A stretch of 64,000 nucleotides of DNA from Aptenodytes patagonicus (lineage: Eukaryota > Chordata > Aves > Sphenisciformes > Spheniscidae), in NCBI RefSeq assembly GCF_965638725.1, contig NC_134958.1, positions 22,599,964 through 22,663,963 of the forward strand. The letters are read 5' to 3'. A model generated the notes under the pieces. It did not search any database. It was not told the DNA's origin and saw nothing but the letters and a program-made list of their open reading frames with translations. The position numbers were made by a program, and so were the translations under genes. Numbering within the stretch: position 1 is the stretch's first letter; every line of letters starts with the position of its first letter. Positions 1-14,759 of this stretch are shown piece by piece.

Positions 1-1384
1 CCCTCTGCCTGCCCCCGGCACCTGCCTGTCCCCTGCCCGCCCCCGGCACCCCCAGCCTCCCGCCCCGCTGGCTGGGGGATCATTGCACAGTGGAAAGACA
101 TGCCGAGTATTGACTTGCAGTCAAATCTTATCGGCCTCTGGAGGCCCCTGGATTGTTTTCACTCCGAGCAGGGCTTGAAAAAACACATAAATAAATCAAT
201 CAATCCGATGCCCGCAGAGGTGAAGGCTGTGACAAGGCAGGATGCGGCCGTCCCCTCCCGGCCGGAGCAAACCCCTGCATCCCTGTGGGCCCCAAAGCAG
301 CTCTCTGTGGGCACCGCTGCCCTAAATGGGGGGCGGGTATGGCGTACCCCCCTGATCCGACCACCAGACTGGGGTTTGGGGGCGGGGGGGGGGGGGTCTG
401 CGGGTGACGGGAGGATAGCGCTGGTATCTCACCCACGTGGGACGGGATGCTCCACCTAAGAGCTGTGCCCTGCCGTGCTGGAAAACCCAAGGGGATGGAG
501 AGCATCTTTTCCTGATCCGGCTAACGCCCCGTGAGGCCCCTCGGGCACAGAGGGGGAAACCGCGGCAGGGCACGCGATGCTCCCGGGCTCACCCCCAGCG
601 CCGGCAGCGGATTCAGGCTTTGAGCATCCCCCAAGTCCCGCCCGGCGCTCTGCGGTAGCGAGCATGCCTAGTCGCTGCGCTTCCACCACGAATCCCTCGC
701 TCGTACGAGACAAAACGACGTCATTTTCCCCCCTTTCCGCTCGATGAGTATTTGTGGCATCCTTGCAGAAGGCGCTTGGCGCTTTCCTCGGGCAGGCAGA
801 GATGGATTAAGCCTCTCGGGGAAACCGCTGCCTTCAAAAGATGATAACACCCTAGGAAAATAAATGGGAAGGATTTTAGCAACCGTTCGCAGAGCGCGTG
901 CGGTCGAGGGAGCTGAGAAAGCCCTCCGAGTCGTCATTCGGGTGTGCAAACAGCCGCCGGCAGCGCGGGAGGGTTTACGTGGCCACCGAGGGCCGGCAGC
1001 GCCGGGGCTCCAGGCGAGCCAGGGCTGCCCGGTGCCGGATGAATCCCCGGTGCTGGGTGAACCAGCCGGCCCTTCTTTCCTGACCCAGGACCAGCTCCTG
1101 CCTCCCGTGGCCCATTTTTCAGGGCGTCGGGGCGCCTTCCCCACCCATCGGATGATGGAAGCGGCAGCAGCTTCTCCCCCCTCCTCCCCCCCCCCCCCCC
1201 CCCCCGCCTCTAATTGCTGCTTAACAAACTCTGCTTATTGCAGCCCCCGAAACGGAGGCAGGCGAGGTGCAGTCAGGGCCAAGCCTTGCTGCATCCCTCA
1301 AAGGGCTGCGGAGGGTGCGCTCCCCGCAAGGCAAATGCTGCGGGGGGGGGGGGGGGGGGCATTAATGACAGGGTCTTGCTTTTC

Positions 1385-1475
1385 CTCTGCAGTGCTTAAA
1401 ATGTAAATGAAATTCATTATTAGCAACTCCGTTGCTAATTACCATCTGAAGCCATTCATTAGCCTGTCAGCTTAT
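1385..1475. other. AT-rich island with 9-bp inverted repeat, candidate regulatory element
   Basis: In otherwise GC-rich DNA this stretch is rich in TAAT/ATTA homeodomain-type cores. It contains a perfect inverted repeat, ATTAGCAAC (1419-1427), spacer TCC, GTTGCTAAT (1431-1439). The GCAAC and GTTGC halves face outward, so this is not a standard RFX X-box. A conserved enhancer is possible. This is inferred from base composition and motifs only. Confidence 0.25.
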
Positions 1476-2639
1476 TTGCTGGAGGACGACAGAGTGGATC
1501 GGTTATTCCAAGCGAAGGAATAGCTGGAACGAGCTCAGCCGCAGCCAACAGCGGGGTGGGAGAGGGAAGAGAGCGGGGATGGGGGGGACAAAGGCGCAGG
1601 CAGCCCCAGCCGTGGGGGGACCGCGAAAAAACCACCGGGAGAGAGGATGGGGAGTCGTTTAAAACGGAGAAGAGGCAAATGGTAAAGGCAGGAATGGATA
1701 AAAAAAAATGGGAATAAAGCAATTACACCCTGCGTATCGTCTGTCCGTCCTCCCTGAGCATCCACTCCGGTCACACCGGGACCGGTTTCTTCCTCCCTTT
1801 CCCCATTAGTTTCTCTCTGAGCACCCCACACCCCAGCGCCATGGGCTGCCAGCACCCCACAGGGCTGGGGGTCCCATCCCGGGGGGGGGGGGGGGTTGTC
1901 CCCATCCCTGGCCCCGCAGGAGGTGCGAGCTTGGAAGGGCCATTTGGCAGAGGAGCCGAGAGAGGAGGGCTGGCGGCGGCAGGGATGGAGAGGGCTGCGG
2001 GGGACGGCGTGGAGCCAGAGCTGACAGCAGCCCCGGCCAAGCCTGGGAAAGGGGGGGGGGGGAAAAACCCCGGGAACATATTCCTAACGGAGAGCAGGGC
2101 AGCCGGAGAGGAGCAGTAATCCGAGCCCCTCGTCCTCCACCTGCCCTCTCTATATTTTCTTTCATCCAAGGTGGCCCTGCATGGGAGTGGGTCGGAAAGT
2201 CGAAGCATCCGATACAAGGAAAGTCTCGGCGCCGCCATCCATCTCTGCGTCACATCGGCCCGGCTCAGGTCTCAGGCGCTCATCGTGTTGCACTCGGCAG
2301 CGGGCTGATGCCCGGGCTGATTGCAGCCCCGGGGAGGGATGCAGATGGATCCCTGGGGCGCTGCAGCTGCAGGGACCCCCTGCCCCGATCCTAACCAGGG
2401 TCTGGGAGCCGCTGCTTCCTGGGACCGGCCCCCAGGGGACGCGACCCCAGTCTCCCTGGGGTGCAGGGGCTGCCTCAAGATGCCAGAGGAACCCTAGGAA
2501 CATCCTAGGGTGGCACCAGCTCTCCACCAACTGAGCCAGCGAGAGAAACCCCTTGTCCCTACCATAAACAGAAAACAGCAGAGTTCAAGATAATCCGCGT
2601 TTTAAGTGGGCAGGCAGTAAAAGAAAAGGGAAAAAACCC

Positions 2640-3130
2640 TTTTGTGGGACAAGTCCCTTTGCAAAGCTGCAGCACAATGAGCAGGGGAACACTGTAAGGG
2701 CCCTGAGGGCATTAATAAACCCTAATGGTCCTGACCAGCCCCACCTGGGACACCCCCCCCCCCCGCCCATGGCCCAGGAGCTCTATTTAAGCTCAGCCCA
2801 GGGCACTTAGTCTTAGTTTAAGCCATGTTGTAGCTAGTCTCTGGCTCAGCTACAGTCATCCTTATGCCTGGTCCCTGCTGCTCGGGACCCCAACCCGTGG
2901 GACCCCAACCCGTGGGCCGACCCTGGACCCGACCTGCAGACTGACTTCACGGCTCGGCTTTGAACCTGTCTGCTTGCTGTGAACTTGGCAGTTGATCTGG
3001 GCTCTTGGTTGAGCCTGACCATCCTCCTCAGCCCGTCCTGCTCAGGTAGTGTAGGACGGGTACTGGGCAGCGAGGCTCTTACCCGACCTTGTGTCATCCC
3101 CCTGGCTCCCCAGACATCCCCCATGAGCAA
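2640..3130 (+). mobile_element. Possible LTR-like interspersed repeat fragment
   Basis: The block has the architecture of a retroelement LTR or polymerase II promoter. A TATA-type box CTATTTAAGC (about 2783-2792) is followed about 30 bp on by a pyrimidine/purine start-like segment, then a leader rich in CCTG/GACC words. It includes a direct duplication of GGGACCCCAACCCGT around 2884-2914. The text looks repetitive and resembles bird interspersed repeats, but I could not define TG...CA ends or a target-site duplication. It could instead be an isolated promoter of a non-coding transcript. Confidence 0.3.
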
Positions 3131-5139
3131 GGGGAGCATGCGTTCCTTTAATTTCTGAATATCTCTTCTTGTAAAGCTTACAGGCCGATGGAAACGTGGT
3201 GGTGCTGAGGGCGAGGAACAGCTCTGCAGCTGGCCGTCCCCAAAGTCTCAGTGAGATGGGAAGGTGTTGGGGGACCCGGGGCAGGCAAAGAAGCAGGTAG
3301 GGAGCAAATCCGGATCAGAGAAAGCTCCAGAGACAAGAAATAAGGATGGTAAAATTGGGACTGAGTTGAATCTGCCGAGAAATCCTCCCCAGGGAGCAGG
3401 GCCGGGGTTTGCGGCCAGCTCCAAATCCCCCGGGGTGCTCAGTGCCTGCAGGGTGCGCGGATGCCCGCAGGCAGAGCCGGCGCAGCACTCCAAGTCTCAG
3501 AGCACCCCCGTGAGGTCTCGCACGTGGGTGAGCGGCGACGCTTGGCAAGAGTGGGGATCCACAACCGCGTCCCCTTCTCCCCTTGCTGGTCGTGTTCCTG
3601 CCCCTTGCTCTCCTGCTGTTGTGCTGGAGCTGGATGCGCGGGGGTCCCGCTCTCCGCAGGGATCAGCGGCTCAGGGTCCAAGACCCAGAAGGTGCTTGGA
3701 GTGGACAGCTGGGCCTTCAGATATGGGGTCATCTGTGGCATGCTTGTTTTCCTGCTTCCCTCTATTTTGCCATCTGTGAAATTGGTGTTTTCTCCGTTTC
3801 TGCCAGGTTTCCTTCCCAGCATCCCCACAGAGCGGCCCTGTTCATCTGCCAAGGGTGTTTGGCGACCAGGGCTTGCTGGTGTAAAGAGAGATTTAGCTGC
3901 TCTCCCTGCTCTTCCCACCTTCCCAGGGTGGGACGTTGTCCTCGCTGATCCTCCGTGTCCAGTGAAGCGCGACAGTGTGCCGGTGCTCGAGGTCGGACCT
4001 CGGGAAGGGAGGACGATTTAGTTGTCAAATAAAGCCGGTTTCATGACACTGCACCGACGTGCTCACAAGCACTGAGGCGGGAGGTCCAAGTGGTCTGCAG
4101 AGGGCTCCTTGCGACGACACCGAGGACAAGGGACGCGGCCTGCGGTGTCCTCCTCGTGTTGCTTGGAGTCCTCAGGCTGATGTGGGATTTACGTCCCCTT
4201 TAGGGAGCTCTTTGTCCCTGTCCTAGCCCACCTGCGAGTCAATCCGGTCCCTTCCCCTGCCCTTTGCCTCCCAACCTCGGCATCGCTGGCGAAAGCAATC
4301 AACGTGTCCCCTCGCCCTTCGTGCAAGCCATTAATTAATTACCGCACGGAGCGGCACTGGGTGTGAGGCAGACCACCGCGGGAACCCAGGCGGGGCGATG
4401 GGGACGGTGGCTTCAGACCTGCCTGGGACGGCGGGGAAACTTCCCGCTCTCGGGGCGGGGAGGGGGGAAAGCGAGGTGGGATTTTCGATATCCCGGCGAG
4501 CGGCCCCGCAGCTGCACGGCTGAGCCGAGAGATGGGGAGAACGGCAGCGCGGCAGCTCCTCCAGCAGCCCTGGGAGCGGGACTGGTGGCGACCCAGAGGG
4601 AGGAATAACTCCTGCTGTATCGCCAGCGCAGCCTGCTGCGGCCCCTGGGGTTTCTTAGATGGTTTTCTCATTGAAGTACCAACTTCCCCGGCCTCGCTCG
4701 CAGGCGGTGGCGAACAGCCCCGCGCCCTGGCAGGCCCGGTGGCTCCTGTCTGTTTGGCGGGGGGGCACGCCACAAAGCGCCCCCGGGCACGCGGGCGCGG
4801 GCGTGAGCTGCGTGCGGGTGCGTTACCTGCTGCTGCGGCTCCGTCGTGCGTGGTTAAGGGATGGGTAAGGTGGCTTAAAAAGTAGTAACGGTCCCAAAAC
4901 GCTGGCCGCTGCGACGCGGAGCTGAGAGCGGGGGGCGGCGGGGGCCCTGCGGGACCCCGGCCTGGAGCGCGGCAGGGCGTGGACGTGGGGTCCCTTAAAT
5001 CCGGTGGGACCCGCGGGCTCCCCTTAGCCCTGCCGGGGTCTGCCCCGCAGGGGGTCTCCCCCGCCCCATCCACCCCTTACGGTGCCCGCGCCCCGGGTAG
5101 GGGTTACTGCACCCCTGCTCCGTAGAGACCGGCCCCGCC

Positions 5140-5184
5140 CCACCCTCTGGGGCCCCACCCTCTGGGGCCCCACCCTCTGGGGCC
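5140..5184 (+). repeat. Three tandem 15-bp units in SCAMP5 promoter
   Basis: The 15-bp unit CCACCCTCTGGGGCC occurs three times without mismatch (5140-5154, 5155-5169, 5170-5184), just upstream of the predicted SCAMP5 start region. CCACCC and GGGGCC words suit Sp/KLF-type zinc-finger proteins (inference). The perfect identity points to recent expansion. Confidence 0.85.
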
Positions 5185-5329
5185 CCGCCCCCTTCCCTCG
5201 GCCCCGCCCCTCGCCGCCGCCGCCGGCGGCAGGACCCTGGACAGCGGCGGCGCTTGCTCTCGCGAGATCTCGGCCCTGCCCGTAGCCCGGGCCGGCGGCG
5301 GCGCCGCAGTCTCGCGAGAGCGCGGCCGC

Positions 5330-5419
5330 TGCGGCAGGAGCAGCGCCAGGCGGGCGGGCGGCCGCCGCCACCCGCCGCGGGACGGGTCGGGTCGGGTCGG
5401 GTCGCGCCGCGCCACGCGG
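5330..5419 (+). other. SCAMP5: SCAMP5 non-coding exon 1 (3' boundary only)
   Basis: The sequence ending ...CCACGCGG at 5419 is followed by GTGAGT (GT at 5420-5421), a consensus donor. The next acceptor in good context is CCCTCCAG at 7251-7258, leading into the exon with the start codon. The 5' end is uncertain; 5330 is only a placeholder inside the CpG island. Four GGGTC pentamers (5384-5403) lie in the last 40 bases of this exon. Confidence 0.5.
5384..5401 (+). promoter_or_regulatory. G-quadruplex motif in SCAMP5 5' UTR
   Basis: GGGTCGGGTCGGGTCGGG fits the G3-N2-G3-N2-G3-N2-G3 pattern exactly. It lies in predicted exon 1, on the sense strand, 18 bp before the donor junction. An RNA quadruplex here could affect translation or exon-1 splicing (inference). 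Confidence 0.6.
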
Positions 5420-5859
5420 GTGAGTCCCGGGGCCGTGGGGAGGGGGGGGGGGAGCGAGCGGTCGGATGCTTCCCCCGCGGGGGGCGACCGCCCTCTGCAC
5501 CGACCCCCCCCCTCCTCTACACCCCACTCGGAGGGGGGGGGGGGGGGGACGGACGCGGCGTGGAGGCGCCCACGGGGCCGCCCGCACCCGCGTGGGTGCA
5601 ATCGCCTGCCGGGGCCGGAGCGTGGGGCAGTCCCCCGTCCTTCCTTAGCCAGGCCGCTGCTGGGAGGCCAGCGCCCGGCCGTCGGGGTGGGGTGCGTGGG
5701 GCACGCGGCCCTTCGCCCGTGGGAAACCCACGGGCAGCCATCCCCGCCGGGGCCGAGCCCTGCTTGCCCTCCCCGAGCGATCGCACCGGGGGGGCTGGCA
5801 CCCCAGGCACCCGGAGGGGATGTTGGGGTTTCTCCTCGGCGTTATCCCCCGGGGGTGGT

Positions 5860-6008
5860 GCATTGCAAAAGGCCCCCTCACCCCCATTTTGCAAACCCCC
5901 CCCCCCCTCCATTTTGCAAAAGGCCCCTCACCCCATTTTGCGAAAGGCCCCCCCGGTTTGCAGCCCTCCCCCAATTTTGCAAAAGCCCCTTGTTTTTGCG
6001 AAGCTCCT
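5860..6008 (+). repeat. Degenerate TTTTGCAAAA-containing tandem repeat, about 7 units
   Basis: Six to seven units with a period of about 20-25 bp alternate an ATTTTGCAAAAGG-type core with C-rich spacers. The cores lie near 5861, 5886, 5911, 5935, 5957, 5974 and 5993. The palindromic TTTTGCAAAA core resembles a C/EBP-type site, so this could be a homotypic binding cluster about 450 bp into intron 1. It may equally be a neutral minisatellite. Confidence 0.75.
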
Positions 6009-6116
6009 GCGGCGCCAGGGCAGGTGTCGGGGCGGGGGGCACGCCCCGGCCGCGTGTCCCCCGCTCCCGGCGCACGTGCGTGGGGGCCGCGTCGCCGAGC
6101 CGCTGCCTGCGGAGAC

Positions 6117-6140
6117 GGCAGGCAGGCAGGCAGGCAGGCA
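6117..6140 (+). repeat. (GGCA)6 microsatellite
   Basis: Six uninterrupted GGCA units lie inside SCAMP5 intron 1. Confidence 0.9.
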
Positions 6141-7327
6141 GCTCGTATTTATAGCGCCGGGGGGATGGAGTCGTCCGTGGGCTGTCGGACGTCGGCACGC
6201 CGGCGAGCCGCGGGGGTTTGCTTTGCCTGGCCGGTGTCTTTGGTGATGGTTATGGGGCGGGAGGGGGGGTGCTGCCCCGGCAGAGACCCCCCCAAATCCT
6301 CCGGAGAGCCCGAAGCACCGACCGCTGGGACCCCGCGTGGTGAGAAGGGTGTTCCCTGCTGCCATTCCTCTGCCTGAGATAGCCTGGGAGAGGGCAAAAC
6401 CTGCAGGCAGCATCTGGCAGAGCCGTGCAGGCAGGTGGGGATACACAGAGCCGCCGTCTTCACGCTTATATTTAAAACCTCAGCTTTTAACTTCTGCTTT
6501 CATTTTGCTCAATTTTCACTGCTGGGACAGGGCTGAGCGTGGTCTGGGACCGTCCTGGGCCCCCGAGCTCCCCCCTCTCCCACCTGCAAGATGCCACACA
6601 AGGTGCCAAACGACATGAGTAATCGTTAAGCCAGCACTCAAGTGACTCATTAGTGACAGTCACCACTGATTTATTTTTTTTCCAGCTGATACTTTCAGCT
6701 GATTTCCCTGCTCCCTTTTGGCCCGATTTCTGGCTTGGGCTTGCAGAGGTGGGAGCTGTGATGCCGTCAGGAGGCAGCCAGGTAGTCCCCCGTGCTGGAA
6801 CTCTTTGCAAAAAGAGAAATTAAAAAAAAAACAAAAAAAAAAAGGTTTTGGGCCAGGTAATGAACTTGAGGATTTCAAACTGCCCACGGCTGCCTCCGGT
6901 GGGGCTGCATCCCTCCCATCCAGCCTGGCCCCTCTCCCGGGGCTGGATGTAGGTCAGTCGGGAGTGGGAGGTTATGTCTGCGCCCTGCCCCACGTCGCTG
7001 GATCTTCTCTTAATCTTCCGCCTTAATAACCGGCGCGTAAGCCTCAGGCCGTAGGAGCCGGGATTTATTCTGCCTCCAGCCAGGTGCCGGCAGTAAGCCT
7101 GGACGTGTGAATACCGTAGAGGAAAGTGTCTGCATAAATAAAGCAAACTGCCCCGTTACAGCGCTGTCCTTGAGCTATTTTGGAGCAGCGGGAAGGTGAA
7201 GGCTCTTCGGGGAGGTACCTTGCCACTTCACGTCATTTTTTCTCTCGTTTCCCTCCAGCTTTGGTAAAGCTCCCAGGTTTTTTTCCCTACTTTTCCTGTG
7301 GAACGGAGAGGCGGAGCGTGTGCCGGC

Positions 7328-11579
<4,252 letters not shown>

Positions 11580-11621
11580 GCAGCAGGACTCTGTCCTCGG
11601 GCGAAAGATCTGGGGGGGAAG

Positions 11622-11651
11622 GGAGGAGGAGGAGGAGGAGGAGGAGGAGGA
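11622..11651 (+). repeat. (GGA)10 microsatellite in SCAMP5 3' UTR
   Basis: Ten uninterrupted GGA units start 43 bp after the stop codon, so they should be transcribed. Purine GGA repeats bind SR-type proteins and can form stacked G structures (general knowledge). Confidence 0.9.
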
Positions 11652-12192
11652 TGAGGATGGCTGAGCCGAGTTTCTGCAGCTATTTCAGAAAGTCGGAGTG
11701 TACCATAACGGTTCTTCTTTTCCCATTCTTTGTAACGAGATCCTTTTGGACTTTTTCTTTTCTCCCTCCCGTTACTGTCTTGAGCTCTTCCTTTCTCTTT
11801 TATTTTTCACTTTGAAGAGGCCGCGAGTTGACCTGCAGGGCTCTTGCTGTGCGCGGTAGTAAGTGTACGTTCACGTGTCTTCTTTTTCCCCTGTGAAATA
11901 GTGTACGGTGGTGGTTTTTTAATTACTGTGGTGATAGGCGTACGTTAGAACTACATCAGCCAAAAGCCCCCCCCACCCCCCCACCCCCAAAAAGGAAAAG
12001 AGAAAAAATAGCAACCAGCACCCACCTCCCCGCTTGGAATAAGCGCTGAACCACGGGTTTCCGACGTGTGCGAGTTTTCCCTTTCAGCTGGTAGCGTCCG
12101 GCCACTTGCCGCTGTCTCAGCAAGGGCAAGCAATCCCGGGAATTCGCCCTTTTCTTTTGCTTTCCAACTAGCAGGTGGCCGGCTGATTTAGC

Positions 12193-12196
<4 letters not shown>

Positions 12197-12222
<26 letters not shown>
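12197..12222 (+). repeat. A26 homopolymer
   Basis: Twenty-six consecutive A bases follow GCATTT. There is no upstream cDNA-like copy or target-site duplication to suggest a retrocopy. Internal oligo-dT priming here could mimic a 3' end in cDNA libraries. Confidence 0.9.
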
Positions 12223-12227
<5 letters not shown>

Positions 12228-13420
12228 GGAAAACGATAAAAAGAAACCTTAAATCCTGCCGTCGATACGCTGAAAGCCAAGAGGTTCCTAATCTTCACCC
12301 TGGCTCAGGATCTGCAACTTCTCTCAGCGTGTGGCGTTGTAAATGAGTAGTTCACGTTTTGACGTGGAAGGCCGGTATTCGTGCGCGACCGTGGGCAGGA
12401 GCCCCGGCGCACCGCGTGCGCCCGCGCGTCTCGGGGAGCGAGGACGGGGTTTTTTTTCCCTGCCGGGATACAACCGTCCCGTTCCAGATTCTGCATCCCG
12501 AGTCCGTTTTTGGTTTGTTTTTTTTTTTAAAGGCTTCTATTTTGAAAAGCGGCTCTAAAGCCGGCGGAGCGGTTCTCAGAGGACCTATTCTTGGGTAAGG
12601 CTCTGGGTCAAATCTTGCCGCCCCGTAGGCAAGCACATACAACCAGTCTCACTGACCACGTAAATAGCGAGGCCAAGGTTTGTCCCCGTTAGCTTTTGAG
12701 GCGTGCGCTGATTGGAGGCTCTTTAGGAAACCTCCAGGCTGGTGGGACGGATTCCTGCTCGCCTGCGCTTCTAAAAAGCGCGGCGAAACGTGGCCGTGTA
12801 TTTTCCTGGTGCAGAGATCCTCGCTCCCGTCAGCCCCGAATCCCTGCCCGGTTAGGGGAGGCCGGGCTTTAAATAACGATCTCGCACCTTAGCGGGAGGC
12901 AGCCGAGCTCAGACAAACACCTCTCGGGCTGCGGCAGCCGGGGAAGGTGACCGGCAGGCCCTGGAAAAGGTCGGTTCGTAAACGGGAGCTGACGGACGCT
13001 GCAGGGCGGGAGCAGGGAAAGCTCCTTCTCAGAGATGCTTTTCAGACTCTAAATGCACTTTAAAGAAGCCAAATTTTTCTCCCAAGCCCTAGAAAAGCAG
13101 CCCGAACAGAATCCGATCCGGCCCCTTGCCTCAAACGGCTCCTGCCCGCTGCAGGCGACGAGCTCGGCCTGCCACCGCTCGTGCCCGCAGCCAGCCGGAG
13201 CTGCGCGAGTCCCCGGCCCCTCGCCCCGTCCCCTCTAGCTGTCCGGTGATGCTTGTCTGCGACTCCCACCCGCGAGAATCGCCCCACAGAGGAACTTCTC
13301 TCTTCCAGCGAAGCACACCAAGACCAGTTTCCTTTTTAAGGGTCTCTCTTCAGTCATTCCGCAGTAGGCAGTTGTCTCTCGACAAGACTAAAATGCAGCT
13401 AACGATAAAATGCCTGTCTC

Positions 13421-13447
<27 letters not shown>
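13421..13447 (+). repeat. (TG)13 microsatellite
   Basis: A TG run after TCTC, continuing into TATATACGTGTATA, lies in the possible SCAMP5 3' UTR or just beyond it. Confidence 0.9.
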
Positions 13448-13452
<5 letters not shown>

Positions 13453-13660
13453 CGTGTATAAAATGTAAGGAGAAAAGTAATCCTTTGCTGAGCCTATTAT
13501 GTACTTAATCAGGTTTAAATATTGTGCAATTCATTTATAGCTAGCCTAAAACTTACTATGCCAAATCACGTGCTCTGTCATCCGTGTCCGAGAAATGATG
13601 GATTAAGTGACTTCACCTTTTGCATTTACAGCAAGATGCATAAATAATAACTGTAACAAG

Positions 13661-14759
13661 CTGTAACTAACAGACATTGCTTCGGCATCTAACCCTCCTC
13701 TCCGGTGTGTCTCCTGAACGTGCGAGCGCCGACCGCCGGAACGTGGCCCCGTGGCTCCGGCCTCCCCGCCCTGCCAGCGGAAGCCGGGCGAGACGCCGTA
13801 CCCCCCGCTCTCGCCGCGCTTATTTTGAATCTGCCGCCGCTTTAGGCGCGGCCTCCCTCGGTTGTGGAACCCACCGATCCGCAGGGTGGGAGAGCCGACG
13901 CTGGGCCTTTCCGCGGCCGGGTGAGGAGGCAGCTCCGGGCTAGAGCGCGCTGGAGGTTTTACGGATGGCCTCCGCTGCTTTAGCGAGCTCCTGCCGTTGC
14001 TTTTCACGTCCCAGAGTCGGCGAGGCAGAACCCTCTCTGCCTCTTGCCTTTTTTGCTGCTTATTTGTAGCCGACACCATATGGGGGATGCCCAGAGAGCA
14101 TCCTGGGAAGGGCTGGGGACCGCCCGCTGCCCCAGATCTGTCGCGCTTCTGCTCCGGACGATAGGCAGGCAGCCCCCTAACCCGCCTTCCCCCCGCCAGC
14201 TCTCGGCGGCTGCCCCCAATCCCGGAGGGAAGGTTTCGCTCCTGGTCTGTAACGCTTCCCCGGCCTCCTCTTGCCACCGGCAGCTGCCCGCCGCCTCTCG
14301 TGGGGATCCAGGAGCAGCCGGCGGCCCCGCACCCCTCGGGCACTCTCCTCTTCTCCCCCCTACACGCTGCCCCCCCCCCCCCAGCAGCGAGTTTTCTGTT
14401 GCCCCCCGACAGCTCTGAAGCCTTGCCGTGAGCTGGGGTCCTCCCTCAAACAGCTTGCGGAGGAGCCAGGAACCACCTGCCTGCCCTTGCGGAGGTCCCT
14501 CGCGTGGGCTTTTCCTCCCCAGCGCTGCGGAGCGGCTGCCGCTGGGCTGTGAGGGGGAGCACACACACACACCACCCCCCCCCCCCCCCCGCAAGCCCCT
14601 CTCGGGCTGCCCCTCAGCGCTTTGAAGCGCCGGCAGCGGAGCCGCAGCCGGTCGAACCCAACTCTCCGGGGGCTGGCGGTGCCTGCGGGGCGGCGGGAAG
14701 GGCCCCGGGGCGGGCAGGGGGTGTCCGGGCCGGCAGGGGGGGTGGGGGGGGTGGGGGGT
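13661..14759. other. SCAMP5-PPCDC intergenic stretch
   Basis: Base composition rises in GC toward the PPCDC promoter. Long open frames occur on both strands (for example minus 14004-14843) but overlap each other and show no domain. C and G homopolymers and a short CA repeat lie between 14370 and 14760. No exon can be supported. Confidence 0.6.

Larger units (their letters stand above)
1..5100. other. Gene-free flank upstream of SCAMP5
   Basis: I see no supportable coding exon here. The open frames are short, lack recognisable domains and overlap on both strands, as expected of GC-rich DNA. The stretch holds several long G or C homopolymers, a near-palindromic AT-rich island around 1385-1475, a 10-bp palindrome CTCGTACGAG at 700-709, and a possible LTR-like repeat at about 2640-3130. 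In human the genes preceding SCAMP5 are RPP25 and COX5A (established synteny, from memory). Neither is visible here, so they lie further out or are arranged differently. Confidence 0.6.
5130..5419 (+). promoter_or_regulatory. SCAMP5: SCAMP5 CpG-island promoter with two TCTCGCGAGA elements
   Basis: The region is extremely CpG-rich and TATA-less, and ends in a strong splice donor at 5420. It holds two exact copies of the palindrome TCTCGCGAGA, at 5258-5267 and 5310-5319. This is the known CGCG element bound by BANP, and also described as a Kaiso-related motif. The starts are 52 bp apart, close to five helical turns. GC boxes and the three 15-bp repeats lie directly upstream. The transcription start is probably within or just after this block, but the exact base cannot be read from sequence. 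Confidence 0.7.
5420..7258 (+). other. SCAMP5 intron 1 (5' UTR intron)
   Basis: The intron is bounded by the 5420 donor and the 7257-7258 acceptor. It contains a degenerate TTTTGCAAAA repeat array (5860-6008), a GGCA microsatellite (6117-6140), A-rich runs around 6820-6844, and an AT-richer block (about 6460-6670) with a consensus AP-1 site TGACTCA at 6643-6649. No coding exon is visible. Confidence 0.5.
11580..13660 (+). other. SCAMP5: SCAMP5 3' UTR (3' end not defined)
   Basis: The stop codon is at 11577-11579. Downstream is non-coding, with AT-rich 3'-UTR-like text, a (GGA)10 repeat at 11622-11651, an A26 run at 12197-12222 and a TG microsatellite at 13421-13447. I find no canonical AATAAA. 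A variant CATAAA/AATAAT cluster at about 13637-13647, inside an AT-rich patch, is one possible cleavage signal. The transcript could end earlier, possibly before the A run. Confidence 0.4.

Noticed and set aside
5254-6246. 330-residue + strand open frame over the SCAMP5 promoter
   Set aside because: It crosses the promoter, exon-1 donor and an intronic repeat. Composition is Pro/Gly/Arg-rich, as for stop-poor GC DNA.
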